Shown piece by piece: positions 53,664 through 61,440 of a stretch of 64,000 nt of DNA. The first letter of the stretch is position 1; each line of letters begins with the position of its first letter. Under the pieces are notes generated by a model, which saw nothing but the letters and a program-made list of their open reading frames with translations, searched no databases and was not told the origin of the DNA. The DNA lies in the NCBI GenBank assembly GCA_035995205.1, contig DASYKS010000035.1:1-64000 (forward strand), in the 5' to 3' direction. A program made the position numbers and the translations under genes. The DNA comes from DASYKS01 sp035995205 (lineage in GTDB: Bacteria > Acidobacteriota > Thermoanaerobaculia > Multivoradales > UBA5704).

Positions 53664-54455
53664 ATGTTTCGTCCGCTGGTCGTGACGCTGTTGCTTTCGT
53701 TGCCGTTGGCCCAGGTTCCGGCCTCGGCTTGGACGCCCGAGGAGATCCAGAAGCTGCGCGCCGACGCCGAGTCCGGCGACGCCCGGGCTCAGTACGTGCT
53801 CGGAAAGATGCTCGAAAAAGACGACCACAAGGAAGAAGCGGTTCGCTGGTACCGCAAGGCGGCAGAGCAGGGACTGCGCAACGCGCAAACCTCCCTCGGC
53901 TTCTTCTACCTCAATGGAGAGGGAGGAGTGGCAAAGGATGAAGCCGAAGCGGCACGCTGGTACCGCAAGGCGGCCGACCAGGGCGAGCAGCTCGCGCAGT
54001 GGCAGCTCGCCTGGATGTACCAAGAAGGGCGTGGCGTGCCGGCGAACGAGGACGAGGCCGTCAAGTGGTACGAAACGGTGATCGCGGCCGAAGCGGCGGA
54101 GACCAAACCGGGAGAAGGCACGCCGATGGCGGACATGGCCAAGCCCCAGGTTGCCATGATCTACAGCCGTAGGTCGATGGTGTACGAAACCGGCTTCGGC
54201 GTCCCGGAGGATCCCGCGTTCGGCTACTACTGGCTGAGCCGCGCCGCGCAGCTCGATCCGGAGATCCATGCCGCCAGCCTCACCTCGCGAGCCCGAAACC
54301 TGAGCGCCGAGCAAAGGGCCGAAGCCGAGCGACGCATTCTCGAATGGTCCACGACTTCGGGCCATGGCGGCCCTGAAGGATTCGCGCCCGCGCTCGCCGC
54401 CCTCCATGCGGCGGCGAAGATCCCCCAGGTCCCCGATCCGAAGAAAGACCACTGA
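53664..54455 (+). CDS. Exported Sel1-repeat protein
   Basis: This 263-residue protein has a signal peptide (MFRPLVVTLLLSLPLAQVPA) and four Sel1-type repeats (AVRWYRKAAEQGLRNAQTSL, AARWYRKAADQGEQLAQWQL, plus two weaker). Sel1 repeats mediate protein contacts. It lies 26 bases after the 2Fe-2S gene and four bases before the next small gene, so it is in a plus-strand operon that may extend to the CHAT-KAP gene. Confidence 0.8.
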   Translation: MFRPLVVTLLLSLPLAQVPASAWTPEEIQKLRADAESGDARAQYVLGKMLEKDDHKEEAVRWYRKAAEQGLRNAQTSLGFFYLNGEGGVAKDEAEAARWYRKAADQGEQLAQWQLAWMYQEGRGVPANEDEAVKWYETVIAAEAAETKPGEGTPMADMAKPQVAMIYSRRSMVYETGFGVPEDPAFGYYWLSRAAQLDPEIHAASLTSRARNLSAEQRAEAERRILEWSTTSGHGGPEGFAPALAALHAAAKIPQVPDPKKDH

Positions 54456-54459
54456 GCCG

Positions 54460-54708
54460 ATGAGCCGCGAGTTCATGGACGAGCTCGACCTCCCCCCCTC
54501 ACCGGAGGCCGAGCGCGAAGTCTGTCGCGACCTGCGAACCAAGACCGCCTTCGGCCACCTCGTCGGCCACCGGTCCTGGCAATCCGGAGGCTCCTCCACC
54601 GCGGTCTACTGGTGTCTGAAAACGATGGAGACGATTGGCCCTGACGATGCGATCGCCCACCCCCACAGCTGCAAGATCGGGCGAGGGTGTTGGCGGGAGC
54701 GGGAGTAG
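54460..54708 (+). CDS. Small cytoplasmic protein of unknown function
   Basis: This 82-residue protein contains EREVCRDLRTKTAFGHLVGH, SSTAVYWCLKTMETIGPDDA and HPHSCKIGRGCW. Four Cys and several His could bind a metal. I recall near-identical short proteins from acidobacterial genomes but no function. It begins four bases after the Sel1 gene and ends three bases before the large fusion gene, so co-expression with the latter is likely. Confidence 0.6.
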   Translation: MSREFMDELDLPPSPEAEREVCRDLRTKTAFGHLVGHRSWQSGGSSTAVYWCLKTMETIGPDDAIAHPHSCKIGRGCWRERE

Positions 54709-54711
54709 GAA

Positions 54712-57700
54712 ATGGCGCCTTCGGCAGATGTTGAAAACCCTGGCAACCTCGCGGAAACTGGGTGGGCAGTTATTTTCTCCACGAACACACCCGCTGGAGT
54801 CCGGCGCGCACTTTCGCCCCTCCTCGACTTGCGGCGAAAGCAGGCAGGGGCACTGTTTCGGGAAATAGAGATCCCGGCAGGAGCAAACCGTGCCGAGTTT
54901 ATGACCTCACTCGGATTTAGGTCGGGAGTGCTCCTGAGAGAAGCAATTCTGCCCTACTACCTCTTGATTGTTGCCGATCCAGTTGAAGTTTCTTTCAGGT
55001 TTCAGGTAGAACTCGACGTTCAGTTCGCTGTTGGTCGAATATTTTTCGAGACAGAAGCCGAGTACAGGGCCTACGCAAACAGCGTAGTCAAGGCAGAAAC
55101 TGAAGAGCGGGCCACCTCAAGCACACTCCGCCTCGTTGCGACTTCGAATACTCCTGCCTCCAGACTCCTCTTTTCTCAGGTGGCGACCCCTCTCTCCGCC
55201 GCACTGGCACGTTCGCGGCCTTCTTCGAGAATTGGAACCGTCTCTGAACACGATGCAAACAAAGAGCGTCTCGTCGAATTTCTTCGCGGCGGGTTCGACG
55301 CCGCAGAAGTCTTAGCCATATTCGCCGAAGGAGTAGGCTATCCCAATGGCGACCCAAGGCAGGCCGCTCAACAAGGTGCAGTTGTCACTAACGATTGGGA
55401 TCCCAAGTTAGCGCTCGTGGACCAGCTGCACCTTGCCGCGGCTGGCGACCTTGAGAAAGGCTCCGACAGCGCAAGTCCGTTCGTCCTTCTATTCAGCGAC
55501 TATAGCGCCGGCACGGTTGAGTTTGAGGTCGACCCTGGTGCAAACCCGGCTGGCCCTAGCGAACCCAAAAAGATAGCCAGTAGACCGTTCATCTCTGCCT
55601 TGAGCCAAAGCCTTCTTACGAACGGCGCTCGTGCGGTGGTCGGCCTGATCGGGCGCCGCGTCTCATCCGACGCGTCATGGAATGGAGCTGGCCTAAATGT
55701 CCAGATTTTCGATGCTGTCCTAAAACTTCTTCTCGATGGCTATCCGATCGGTTGGGCGATGGAACGATTCGGCGCCCACTATGCCGATCAGGCGGCGGCT
55801 CTTCAGAGCATGAGGGAGGACCAGGCGTTCTTTAGAGAGAGTGACATTGAAATTTTCCGGGAGCTATGGCATGTCGTAAATGATCTTGCTCACCTCATTC
55901 TCCTCGGTGATCCTGCTGCCCGCGTTACAGGACCGAACCTGAGAACCTTAACTGCAGACGGCGATGAAGGCAGAGTACCCGAAATAGCGCCCCGCTCAGA
56001 GGGTTCGGCGGCACTCGGAAATATTGCCGGCGCCAACCCCGACGCGGTAGCGAAGACGGATAGTCTCCAGTTCCGTTCTCATGTATTCGCCCTGGCCGAC
56101 CTCATCGACTCACCGGAGACACTCCTTCCGCTCACCATCGGGATCTTTGGGCCTTGGGGAAGCGGTAAATCGTCCCTTCTCGAACTCCTCGTCAAGGAGA
56201 TCGGGGAAGGCAGGTTGCGTCCTGCTCGCCCGAAAGAGGAGATCCCTTCTCCGACGATTCACCCAATCCGTTTCAATGCTTGGGAGTACAGCGCTAGCGA
56301 AGTGGTCTGGCCGGCACTGGCGAGAAAGATCGTGGACGAGCTCGAACGGTTCCTCGGAGTTCGGTGGTACGGCCGCAAGCTCCTGCGAAACCTGAAGCGG
56401 CAATTTTCCCGCGATCGGGGCTGGGTTGCCTTGGGAGGCATCGGTTTCGTTGCCGCCATTGCCGCCCTTGCGCTAGATTCGGGCGCCGACCTCCGAAAGT
56501 TCTGGGAAGCGCTGCTTGCAGTTGGAGGAATTGGCCTGATCAAGCTCATCTACGACAGCGTCAACAACTCCTTCGGTCAATGGCTAACCTCCTTGTTTCA
56601 GGGGAGAGCCTACGGTCAGCCGCTCGATTTCTTCGACCAAATCAAGGAGGAGTTCTCGTCACTCAACTCCAAGCTCAAAGAGAAGAACGCGCGCACGTTG
56701 GTCACAATCGACGATCTTGACCGCTGCGAGCCGACGAAGGCGATCGAGGTGCTTCAAGCGATTCATCTCCTCCTCCGCTTCGAGCGTATGATCGTGTGCA
56801 TCGCGCTCGATCCTCGCCTGGTTGTTTGCGCAATCGAAAAGCACTTCGAGGGACTTCTCGGCGAGGTGGGCGCCTCCGGCCTTGAGTATCTCGACAAGAT
56901 CATTCAAATCCCGGTTCGAATTCCAGAGCCTCAGTCCGAAGAGGTTCGAAACTTCCTTGCCACTCTCGTTGGCAACCCAGAGCCCCCGAGAACAAGAGAA
57001 CCCGCAGTACCAACTTCGCTCCTATCAGAAGACTTGAAGGCGAGGCCCCAGGCAGGCGATAGGCCGGCTCCGGATGCGCCGCCTTTGGCCAAGACCTCGA
57101 CTGCGGCGCAACAGGAGTCGAGTGTTCAGGATCACCCGAGTCCCCGCCGGATAGCTTTTTCCTGGGAGGAAGCGCAGACATTTGAACAGCTCGCGTCTTT
57201 TCTGCGGCCCAACCCTCGCCACTTGAAGCGCCTTGTTAACGTCTATCGTCTGGTCAGGTCAGTGGCAGCATACGGTGGCGGTCCGTCAGTCGCCAGAAAT
57301 CCTCGGGCGATGATCGGGTGGCTGGCGATCTCTTCCCAGTGGCCGACATTGGCTTACCAAATGGCGGCTCAGGTGCATAAACTTCGAGGACTTCGTGTAG
57401 ACGATCCAGATTACGTACTACCTACCGTGAACCCACTTCTCTGGGTCTTCAACAAAGTGCGCGATAGTGCTGACCAGATCAAGACCGGGCCGCGAGATGG
57501 GAGTCTGGAAGAGCTGACGCGATTGGTCGCCTACCTCACGGGGCTTGAGGAGCCGAAGCTGGAATGGATCGACCTTTGGAGAATCCTTCGCTTCACGACG
57601 TATTTCAACCCGGCGATCGAGTTCGACTGGGGGCCCACTTGGCTCGAAAGCCGCCAGGAATCCGCACCGAACCAGCCTTCGGCCGAGGGAGAAGCATCCT

Positions 57701-57762
57701 CACTAGAGGAGGCTTGGGTGTCCGGGCTTCGGGAGCGCGCGGTCAGAGATCCCCGTCGATAG
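54712..57762 (+). CDS. CHAT/caspase-like pseudo-protease fused to KAP P-loop NTPase
   Basis: This is a 1016-residue fusion. Residues 1-430 resemble the acidobacterial CHAT/C25-like peptidase family (ILPYYLLIVADPVEVSFRFQ, LDVQFAVGRIFF, YPNGDPRQ, RPFISALSQSLLTNGARAVV). The catalytic His-Gly is E206-G (FAEGVGYPNGD) and the Cys is D263 (LLFSDYSAGT). Residues 470-1000 are a KAP NTPase: Walker A GPWGSGKS (480-487), FNAWEYSASE, two membrane helices (about 570-625) and Walker B LVTIDDLDRCE (663-673). Composition is less GC-rich than its neighbours. The architecture recalls STAND/KAP defence proteins, but the protease site is dead, so it may sense or scaffold. Confidence 0.7.
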   Translation: MAPSADVENPGNLAETGWAVIFSTNTPAGVRRALSPLLDLRRKQAGALFREIEIPAGANRAEFMTSLGFRSGVLLREAILPYYLLIVADPVEVSFRFQVELDVQFAVGRIFFETEAEYRAYANSVVKAETEERATSSTLRLVATSNTPASRLLFSQVATPLSAALARSRPSSRIGTVSEHDANKERLVEFLRGGFDAAEVLAIFAEGVGYPNGDPRQAAQQGAVVTNDWDPKLALVDQLHLAAAGDLEKGSDSASPFVLLFSDYSAGTVEFEVDPGANPAGPSEPKKIASRPFISALSQSLLTNGARAVVGLIGRRVSSDASWNGAGLNVQIFDAVLKLLLDGYPIGWAMERFGAHYADQAAALQSMREDQAFFRESDIEIFRELWHVVNDLAHLILLGDPAARVTGPNLRTLTADGDEGRVPEIAPRSEGSAALGNIAGANPDAVAKTDSLQFRSHVFALADLIDSPETLLPLTIGIFGPWGSGKSSLLELLVKEIGEGRLRPARPKEEIPSPTIHPIRFNAWEYSASEVVWPALARKIVDELERFLGVRWYGRKLLRNLKRQFSRDRGWVALGGIGFVAAIAALALDSGADLRKFWEALLAVGGIGLIKLIYDSVNNSFGQWLTSLFQGRAYGQPLDFFDQIKEEFSSLNSKLKEKNARTLVTIDDLDRCEPTKAIEVLQAIHLLLRFERMIVCIALDPRLVVCAIEKHFEGLLGEVGASGLEYLDKIIQIPVRIPEPQSEEVRNFLATLVGNPEPPRTREPAVPTSLLSEDLKARPQAGDRPAPDAPPLAKTSTAAQQESSVQDHPSPRRIAFSWEEAQTFEQLASFLRPNPRHLKRLVNVYRLVRSVAAYGGGPSVARNPRAMIGWLAISSQWPTLAYQMAAQVHKLRGLRVDDPDYVLPTVNPLLWVFNKVRDSADQIKTGPRDGSLEELTRLVAYLTGLEEPKLEWIDLWRILRFTTYFNPAIEFDWGPTWLESRQESAPNQPSAEGEASSLEEAWVSGLRERAVRDPRR

Positions 57763-57773
57763 GTCTTCCCAGG

Positions 57774-57796
57774 AGCATGCTAGCAGTGCTATCATT
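57774..57796. promoter_or_regulatory. Candidate FitA-type operator
   Basis: AGCATGCT (57774-57781) is followed by TAGCA-G-TGCTA (57781-57791) and TGCTATCATT, ending 21 bases before the antitoxin start. From memory, TGCTATCA is the half-site of the gonococcal fitAB operator. The inverted repeat is seen; its role is inferred. Confidence 0.45.
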
Positions 57797-57816
57797 ACCG
57801 TTGGGAGGAGTTCCGG

Positions 57817-58050
57817 ATGGCCCAGTTGATCGTTCGCCAGCTTGAAGAGGATTTGGTGCGGGAGCTCAAGACAAGAGCCGCTCAGCATGGCCGATCCGCC
57901 GAGGCGGAGCACCGCGAAATCCTGCGCGCGGCGCTTACCGAGAAACCCGGCAAGCGGTCGTTCAAGGAGGCGCTTCTCGCGATGCCCAACGTCGGCGAGG
58001 ACGCGGACTTCGAGCGTCGGCCCGCGCGGCCGCGGCGGGTAAAGCTCTGA
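57817..58050 (+). CDS. FitA-like ribbon-helix-helix antitoxin
   Basis: This 77-residue protein starts AQLIVRQLEEDLVRELKTRA then AQHGRSAEAEHREILRAALT, the ribbon-helix-helix of FitA antitoxins. The tail (FKEALLAMPNVGEDADFERR) binds the toxin. GGGAGGAG precedes the ATG. Its stop overlaps the toxin start (CTGA). It should repress through the dyad at 57774-57796. Confidence 0.88.
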   Translation: MAQLIVRQLEEDLVRELKTRAAQHGRSAEAEHREILRAALTEKPGKRSFKEALLAMPNVGEDADFERRPARPRRVKL

Positions 58051-58466
58051 AATTCCTCCTCGACACCAACGTCCTCTCGGAGCTGCGCAAGGGCGAGCGA
58101 TGCAACGCCCACGTAGCGGCTTGGTTCGCAGGGCGAGATGACGAAGACCTATTCCTGAGCGTTCTCGTGGTCGGCGAGGTTCGCTTGGGGATCGAGAACA
58201 TCCGAGAGCGGGATCAAATAAGCGCTCGCGCCCTCGACCGATGGATTCAAGGAGTGGTCCGAGATTTCGATGATCGCATCCTGCCGGTCGACCTCGACAT
58301 CGCGGAGGCCTGGGGAATGCTCGGAGCCGGGGATCCTCTACCGCCCGTCGACGCGCTTCTGGCCGCCACCGCAAAAGTCCATGGGCTCACCGTTGCCACG
58401 CGCAACAAAAAGCACTTCGAGAGAACAGGCGCTCCTTGGGTGAACCCATTCCGAAGTAACGGTTGA
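58047..58466 (+). CDS. FitB-like PIN toxin, probable CTG start
   Basis: The frame opens in the antitoxin stop: CTG AAA TTC CTC CTC GAC reads (M)KFLLDTNVLSELRKGE, the required PIN start with the first Asp, 139 residues in all. LSVLVVGEVRLGIENIR has the Glu and PPVDALLAATAKVHGLTV has the next Asp; ATRNKKHFERTG follows. The first ATG/GTG/TTG in frame is at 58167 and would delete the catalytic Asp, so CTG is the likely initiator, coupled to the antitoxin stop. Confidence 0.8.
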   Translation: MKFLLDTNVLSELRKGERCNAHVAAWFAGRDDEDLFLSVLVVGEVRLGIENIRERDQISARALDRWIQGVVRDFDDRILPVDLDIAEAWGMLGAGDPLPPVDALLAATAKVHGLTVATRNKKHFERTGAPWVNPFRSNG

Positions 58467-58589
58467 CCGACGCGCGCTCAGGGACCTGGATCGCCAAGGG
58501 ATCGCTTCGCGACTCCCGCCTCCCGGCAGTAGACACTCCCCTCACGGCCTGAGACGCCCGGTGTTCGGTACGAAGCACGCGTAGGGGGA

Positions 58590-59340
58590 GCTGCCTTACT
58601 CCGCTCGCGGCACGGGCCTTCGGTCAGGCGAGCGGCGTCACTCGCTGCTTGGTCTAGGCGATGCAAACCCTGATTCGCATCGCCACGGCCGATTTCCCAT
58701 CGCTTCCCGCCGAAGCCGGCGTCATCACGAACTACATTTGACACACTACGCCACGCTTCCGGTCTACTACGATCAAGATCCGCATCACCCGGAATCCATT
58801 CCGCATCACTGCGACTCGGATGCGAATCACTAAGAGCCAGATCCGCATCACAGAGACCTGACTCCGCAACACAGAGGACCAGTTCCGCATCGCCAGGACG
58901 TGGAGTTGAGACGCTACGAACAAGACACGCATCACCGCGATCGGAGCCTGCATCATTACAATCGTAATCCGCATCGCGAGGAGCCGGGTCGGCAACGCTA
59001 AGAACGCGTTGCGCATCGCTCGGTGACACGATCGGGTGATGTTTAGCTCGGTCCGAGTGATGCGTCAGGAAGTCCGAGTGATGCGGCAAGTGCTCGCAGT
59101 GATGCAAAAAGCGCCCGGAACGCTCGCTCTGTCTTCCGTAGTGATGTCTAGTGACTCACGAAGGCCGCTGTAGTAGCTCGTAGCGTCCCATCGGTGGCTG
59201 AGCACGCCCCGGATAGGCACCGTAGCGTCTCACCAGCGGTCGGATGTGGTGCGTCGGCCTCTGGTGGCGTTGCAACACAAGTCGCCGGTGGCGCGGGACT
59301 CCTCCCGCGACGTCCGCACAGCGGTCGGAATGATGGCTGA
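58590..59340. repeat. 21-bp-period degenerate tandem array 3, with strand switch
   Basis: Over 30 units, almost all exactly 21 bases, fill the gap after FitB. From 58677 to about 59034 units begin GCATCAC (for example 58782, 58803, 58845). From about 59041 the reverse complement GTGATGC appears at 59057, 59078 and 59099, still 21 apart, so the array is made of two opposed halves. Open frames here are repetitive seven-residue patterns and are not counted as genes. The flanks 58467-58589 and 59341-59467 show nothing apart from the DinB leader. Confidence 0.85.
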
Positions 59341-59467
59341 GCGTTCGGTCGCGTCTCGCACCGCCGGCGCAGCCGGTCATCGTCTGTTCAGGCTATCCGC
59401 TTTCCCCTGCCACGTGCCCGTACAGTGCCCGCTCCTCAACCACCTACCCCCGAAGGAGAAGTCCCCG

Positions 59468-59974
59468 ATGAGCATCAGCGAAACCCTGCTACCCGAGCTC
59501 GATCACGAGATGGCGACCACGCGTCGTGTGTTGGAGCGCGTGCCGGTGGCCGAGAAGAGCGACTGGCAGCCGCATGAGAAGTCGATGACCTTGAACCGCC
59601 TGGCGAACCACGTGGCCGAGCTGCCAGGTTGGCTGACCATGACGTTGACGTCCGAGGCGCTCGATCTGGCGCCGGTCGACGGCCCGAAACATGCCTCGCC
59701 GACCCATGCCACGAACGAGGCGCTGCTCGCGGCGTTCGACGCGCATGTGGCCGAAGGCCGCGCGGCGCTGGTCGCCGCTTCCGACGAAGACCTGTTCGTT
59801 CCCTGGGCGCTGCAAATGGGCGGGCAGGATCTGTTCAAGATCCCGCGGGTCGCCGTGCTGCGGACGTGGGTGTTCAACCACATCATCCACCACCGCGGCC
59901 AGTTGACCGTCTACCTGCGCGAGCTGGGCGTGCCGGTGCCGTCGATCTACGGCCCGAGCGCGGACGAAAGCTAA
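59468..59974 (+). CDS. DinB-family protein
   Basis: This 168-residue four-helix protein starts at ATG 59468 after GAAGGAG. His of LNRLANHVAELP and the pair in FNHIIHHRGQLTVYL form the DinB/YfiT metal site. DinB-fold proteins are thiol-dependent transferases or metal hydrolases (bacillithiol- or mycothiol-linked in some phyla); the thiol used here is unknown. Frames extending upstream come from the repeat array and are discarded. Confidence 0.88.
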   Translation: MSISETLLPELDHEMATTRRVLERVPVAEKSDWQPHEKSMTLNRLANHVAELPGWLTMTLTSEALDLAPVDGPKHASPTHATNEALLAAFDAHVAEGRAALVAASDEDLFVPWALQMGGQDLFKIPRVAVLRTWVFNHIIHHRGQLTVYLRELGVPVPSIYGPSADES

Positions 59975-59981
59975 GCCCCCC

Positions 59982-60731
59982 CTACCGGTCGTGCCGCTCG
60001 GCCTCGCCGGTCATCGGCACGAAGCGGACCGGGAAGGCGACGCTCTTTTCGAGGCCTTGGGCGGTCTTCTTGAGCACCACCAGTTGCTGGTCGTCGCCTA
60101 CCCCTACGGGCAGCACCATCCGCCCGCCCGGCTTCAGCTGGGCGACGAGCGGCTCGGGGATCTCGGGCGGCGCCGCGGTGAGGATCACGGCGTCGAACGG
60201 AGCCTCCTCGGGCCAGCCGCGGTAGCCGTCTCCGGTGCGGACTTTCACGTTGTCGTAGCCGAGGTCGGAAAGGGTGTGCCGCGCCCGCTCGGCGAGCGGC
60301 GGCACGATCTCGATCGAGAAGATCTGGGATGCGAGGCGCGACAGCACCGCGGCGTGATAGCCCGAGCCGGTGCCGATCTCCAGCACCCGGTCGCTCGCCT
60401 TGAGCGCCAGGTGCTCGCACATCGCGGCGACCACGTAAGGCTGGGAGATCGTCTGCCCCTCGCCGATCGGCAGCGGCCCGTCCTCGTAGGCCGAGGCGCG
60501 CAACGGCTCGGGCACGAACCGATGGCGCGGCACCTCGCGCATCGCGGCGAGAACGCGGGGATCGCGCACGCCGCGGGCGGCGATCTGGCGATCGACCATG
60601 CGCTCGCGTTCGGCGCGCGAAGGGTCTTCCGGAGGGCTCATGGCGAGGCTGGCCGCGGCGAACAGCGCCGCGGCGGCACAGAGGATTCTCGCTCGTTTTT
60701 GGGGCCGCGCGCCGTCAGCGGTTCTGGCCAT
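59982..60731 (-). CDS. pcm: Protein-L-isoaspartate O-methyltransferase, exported form
   Basis: This 249-residue repair methyltransferase carries ARGVRDPRVLAAMREVPRHR, then ISQPYVVAAMCEHL and VLEIGTGSGYHAAVLSRLAS (SAM site) and ILTAAPPEIPEPLVAQLKPG. It uses SAM to methylate isoaspartyl residues. The first 30 residues look like a signal peptide (ILCAAAALFAAASLAM), so it may work in the periplasm. The start overlaps the preceding PCMT gene by 17 bases. The gene is convergent with DinB, with a seven-base gap. Confidence 0.9.
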   Translation of the reverse strand: MARTADGARPQKRARILCAAAALFAAASLAMSPPEDPSRAERERMVDRQIAARGVRDPRVLAAMREVPRHRFVPEPLRASAYEDGPLPIGEGQTISQPYVVAAMCEHLALKASDRVLEIGTGSGYHAAVLSRLASQIFSIEIVPPLAERARHTLSDLGYDNVKVRTGDGYRGWPEEAPFDAVILTAAPPEIPEPLVAQLKPGGRMVLPVGVGDDQQLVVLKKTAQGLEKSVAFPVRFVPMTGEAERHDR

Positions 60732-61440
60732 CGCGGACCTTGCCCGTCATCGGCGCCAGGCGCACGGGGCTCACGGTCCGTTTTTCGATCGTGCCGTCCG
60801 CACGTTTGGTGATCACCTGTAGGTCTTGGAAGAAGTCGCCGATCGGCGCCACCAGCCGGCCGCCCTTCTTCAACTGGTCGAGCAGCGGCTTCGGGATCTC
60901 GGGCGGCGCGATGGAGAGCAGGATGGCGTCGAACGGCCCGTGCTCCGGCCAGCCCTGATAGCCGTCTCCCACCCGCACCAGGACGTTGGCGAAACCGAGC
61001 AGCGCGAGCCGGCGCGCCGCTTGATCGGCGACCGCCTGCGAGATCTCGACCGAATAGACCTCGCGGGCGAGCCGCGACAGCACCGCGGCGTGATAGCCCG
61101 AGCCGGTGCCGATTTCCAGCACCTTGTCGCGCGGGGTCAGCTCCAGCAGGTCGGTCATCAACGCCACCACGTAGGGCTGATAGATGGTGCCCCATTTGCC
61201 TTTCGGCCCGAACGGCAGAGGCCGGTCGGCGTAGGCGTCCGCCGGCACCGCTCCCGGCACGAACAGATGGCGCGGCACGCGGTCCATCGCCGAGAGCAGC
61301 GGCGGATCCGTGATCCCGCGCTGGCGGATCTGCTCCTCGACCATCTGGTGGCGCAGGAGCGAGATGTCGTCCGGGAAGGCGCCGCGCGCCATCAACGCGA
61401 GCGCCAAGCCCAGAGCCACCCGGAGGGATTTCCCGTTCAC
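60715..61440 (-). CDS. Second protein-L-isoaspartate O-methyltransferase, exported
   Basis: This 241-residue paralogue of its neighbour has RQRGITDPPLLSAMDRVPRH, YQPYVVALMTDLL and the same SAM motif VLEIGTGSGYHAAVLSRLAR. It starts with GTG 61440 in GTGA, overlapping the amidohydrolase stop by four bases, and has a signal peptide (VALGLALALMARGAFPDD). It keeps all catalytic segments, so both copies should be active. The pair differs widely in sequence, which suggests an old duplication. Confidence 0.9.
   Translation of the reverse strand: MNGKSLRVALGLALALMARGAFPDDISLLRHQMVEEQIRQRGITDPPLLSAMDRVPRHLFVPGAVPADAYADRPLPFGPKGKWGTIYQPYVVALMTDLLELTPRDKVLEIGTGSGYHAAVLSRLAREVYSVEISQAVADQAARRLALLGFANVLVRVGDGYQGWPEHGPFDAILLSIAPPEIPKPLLDQLKKGGRLVAPIGDFFQDLQVITKRADGTIEKRTVSPVRLAPMTGKVRDGQNR

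Noticed and set aside
58478..59107. A 209-codon minus-strand frame over array 3
   Set aside because: It is a seven-residue periodic pattern caused by the 21-bp period, with no start signal and no family.
22431..59340. The 21-bp arrays as CRISPR loci
   Set aside because: There are no identical repeats, no spacers of even length and no cas genes; units are degenerate and contiguous.
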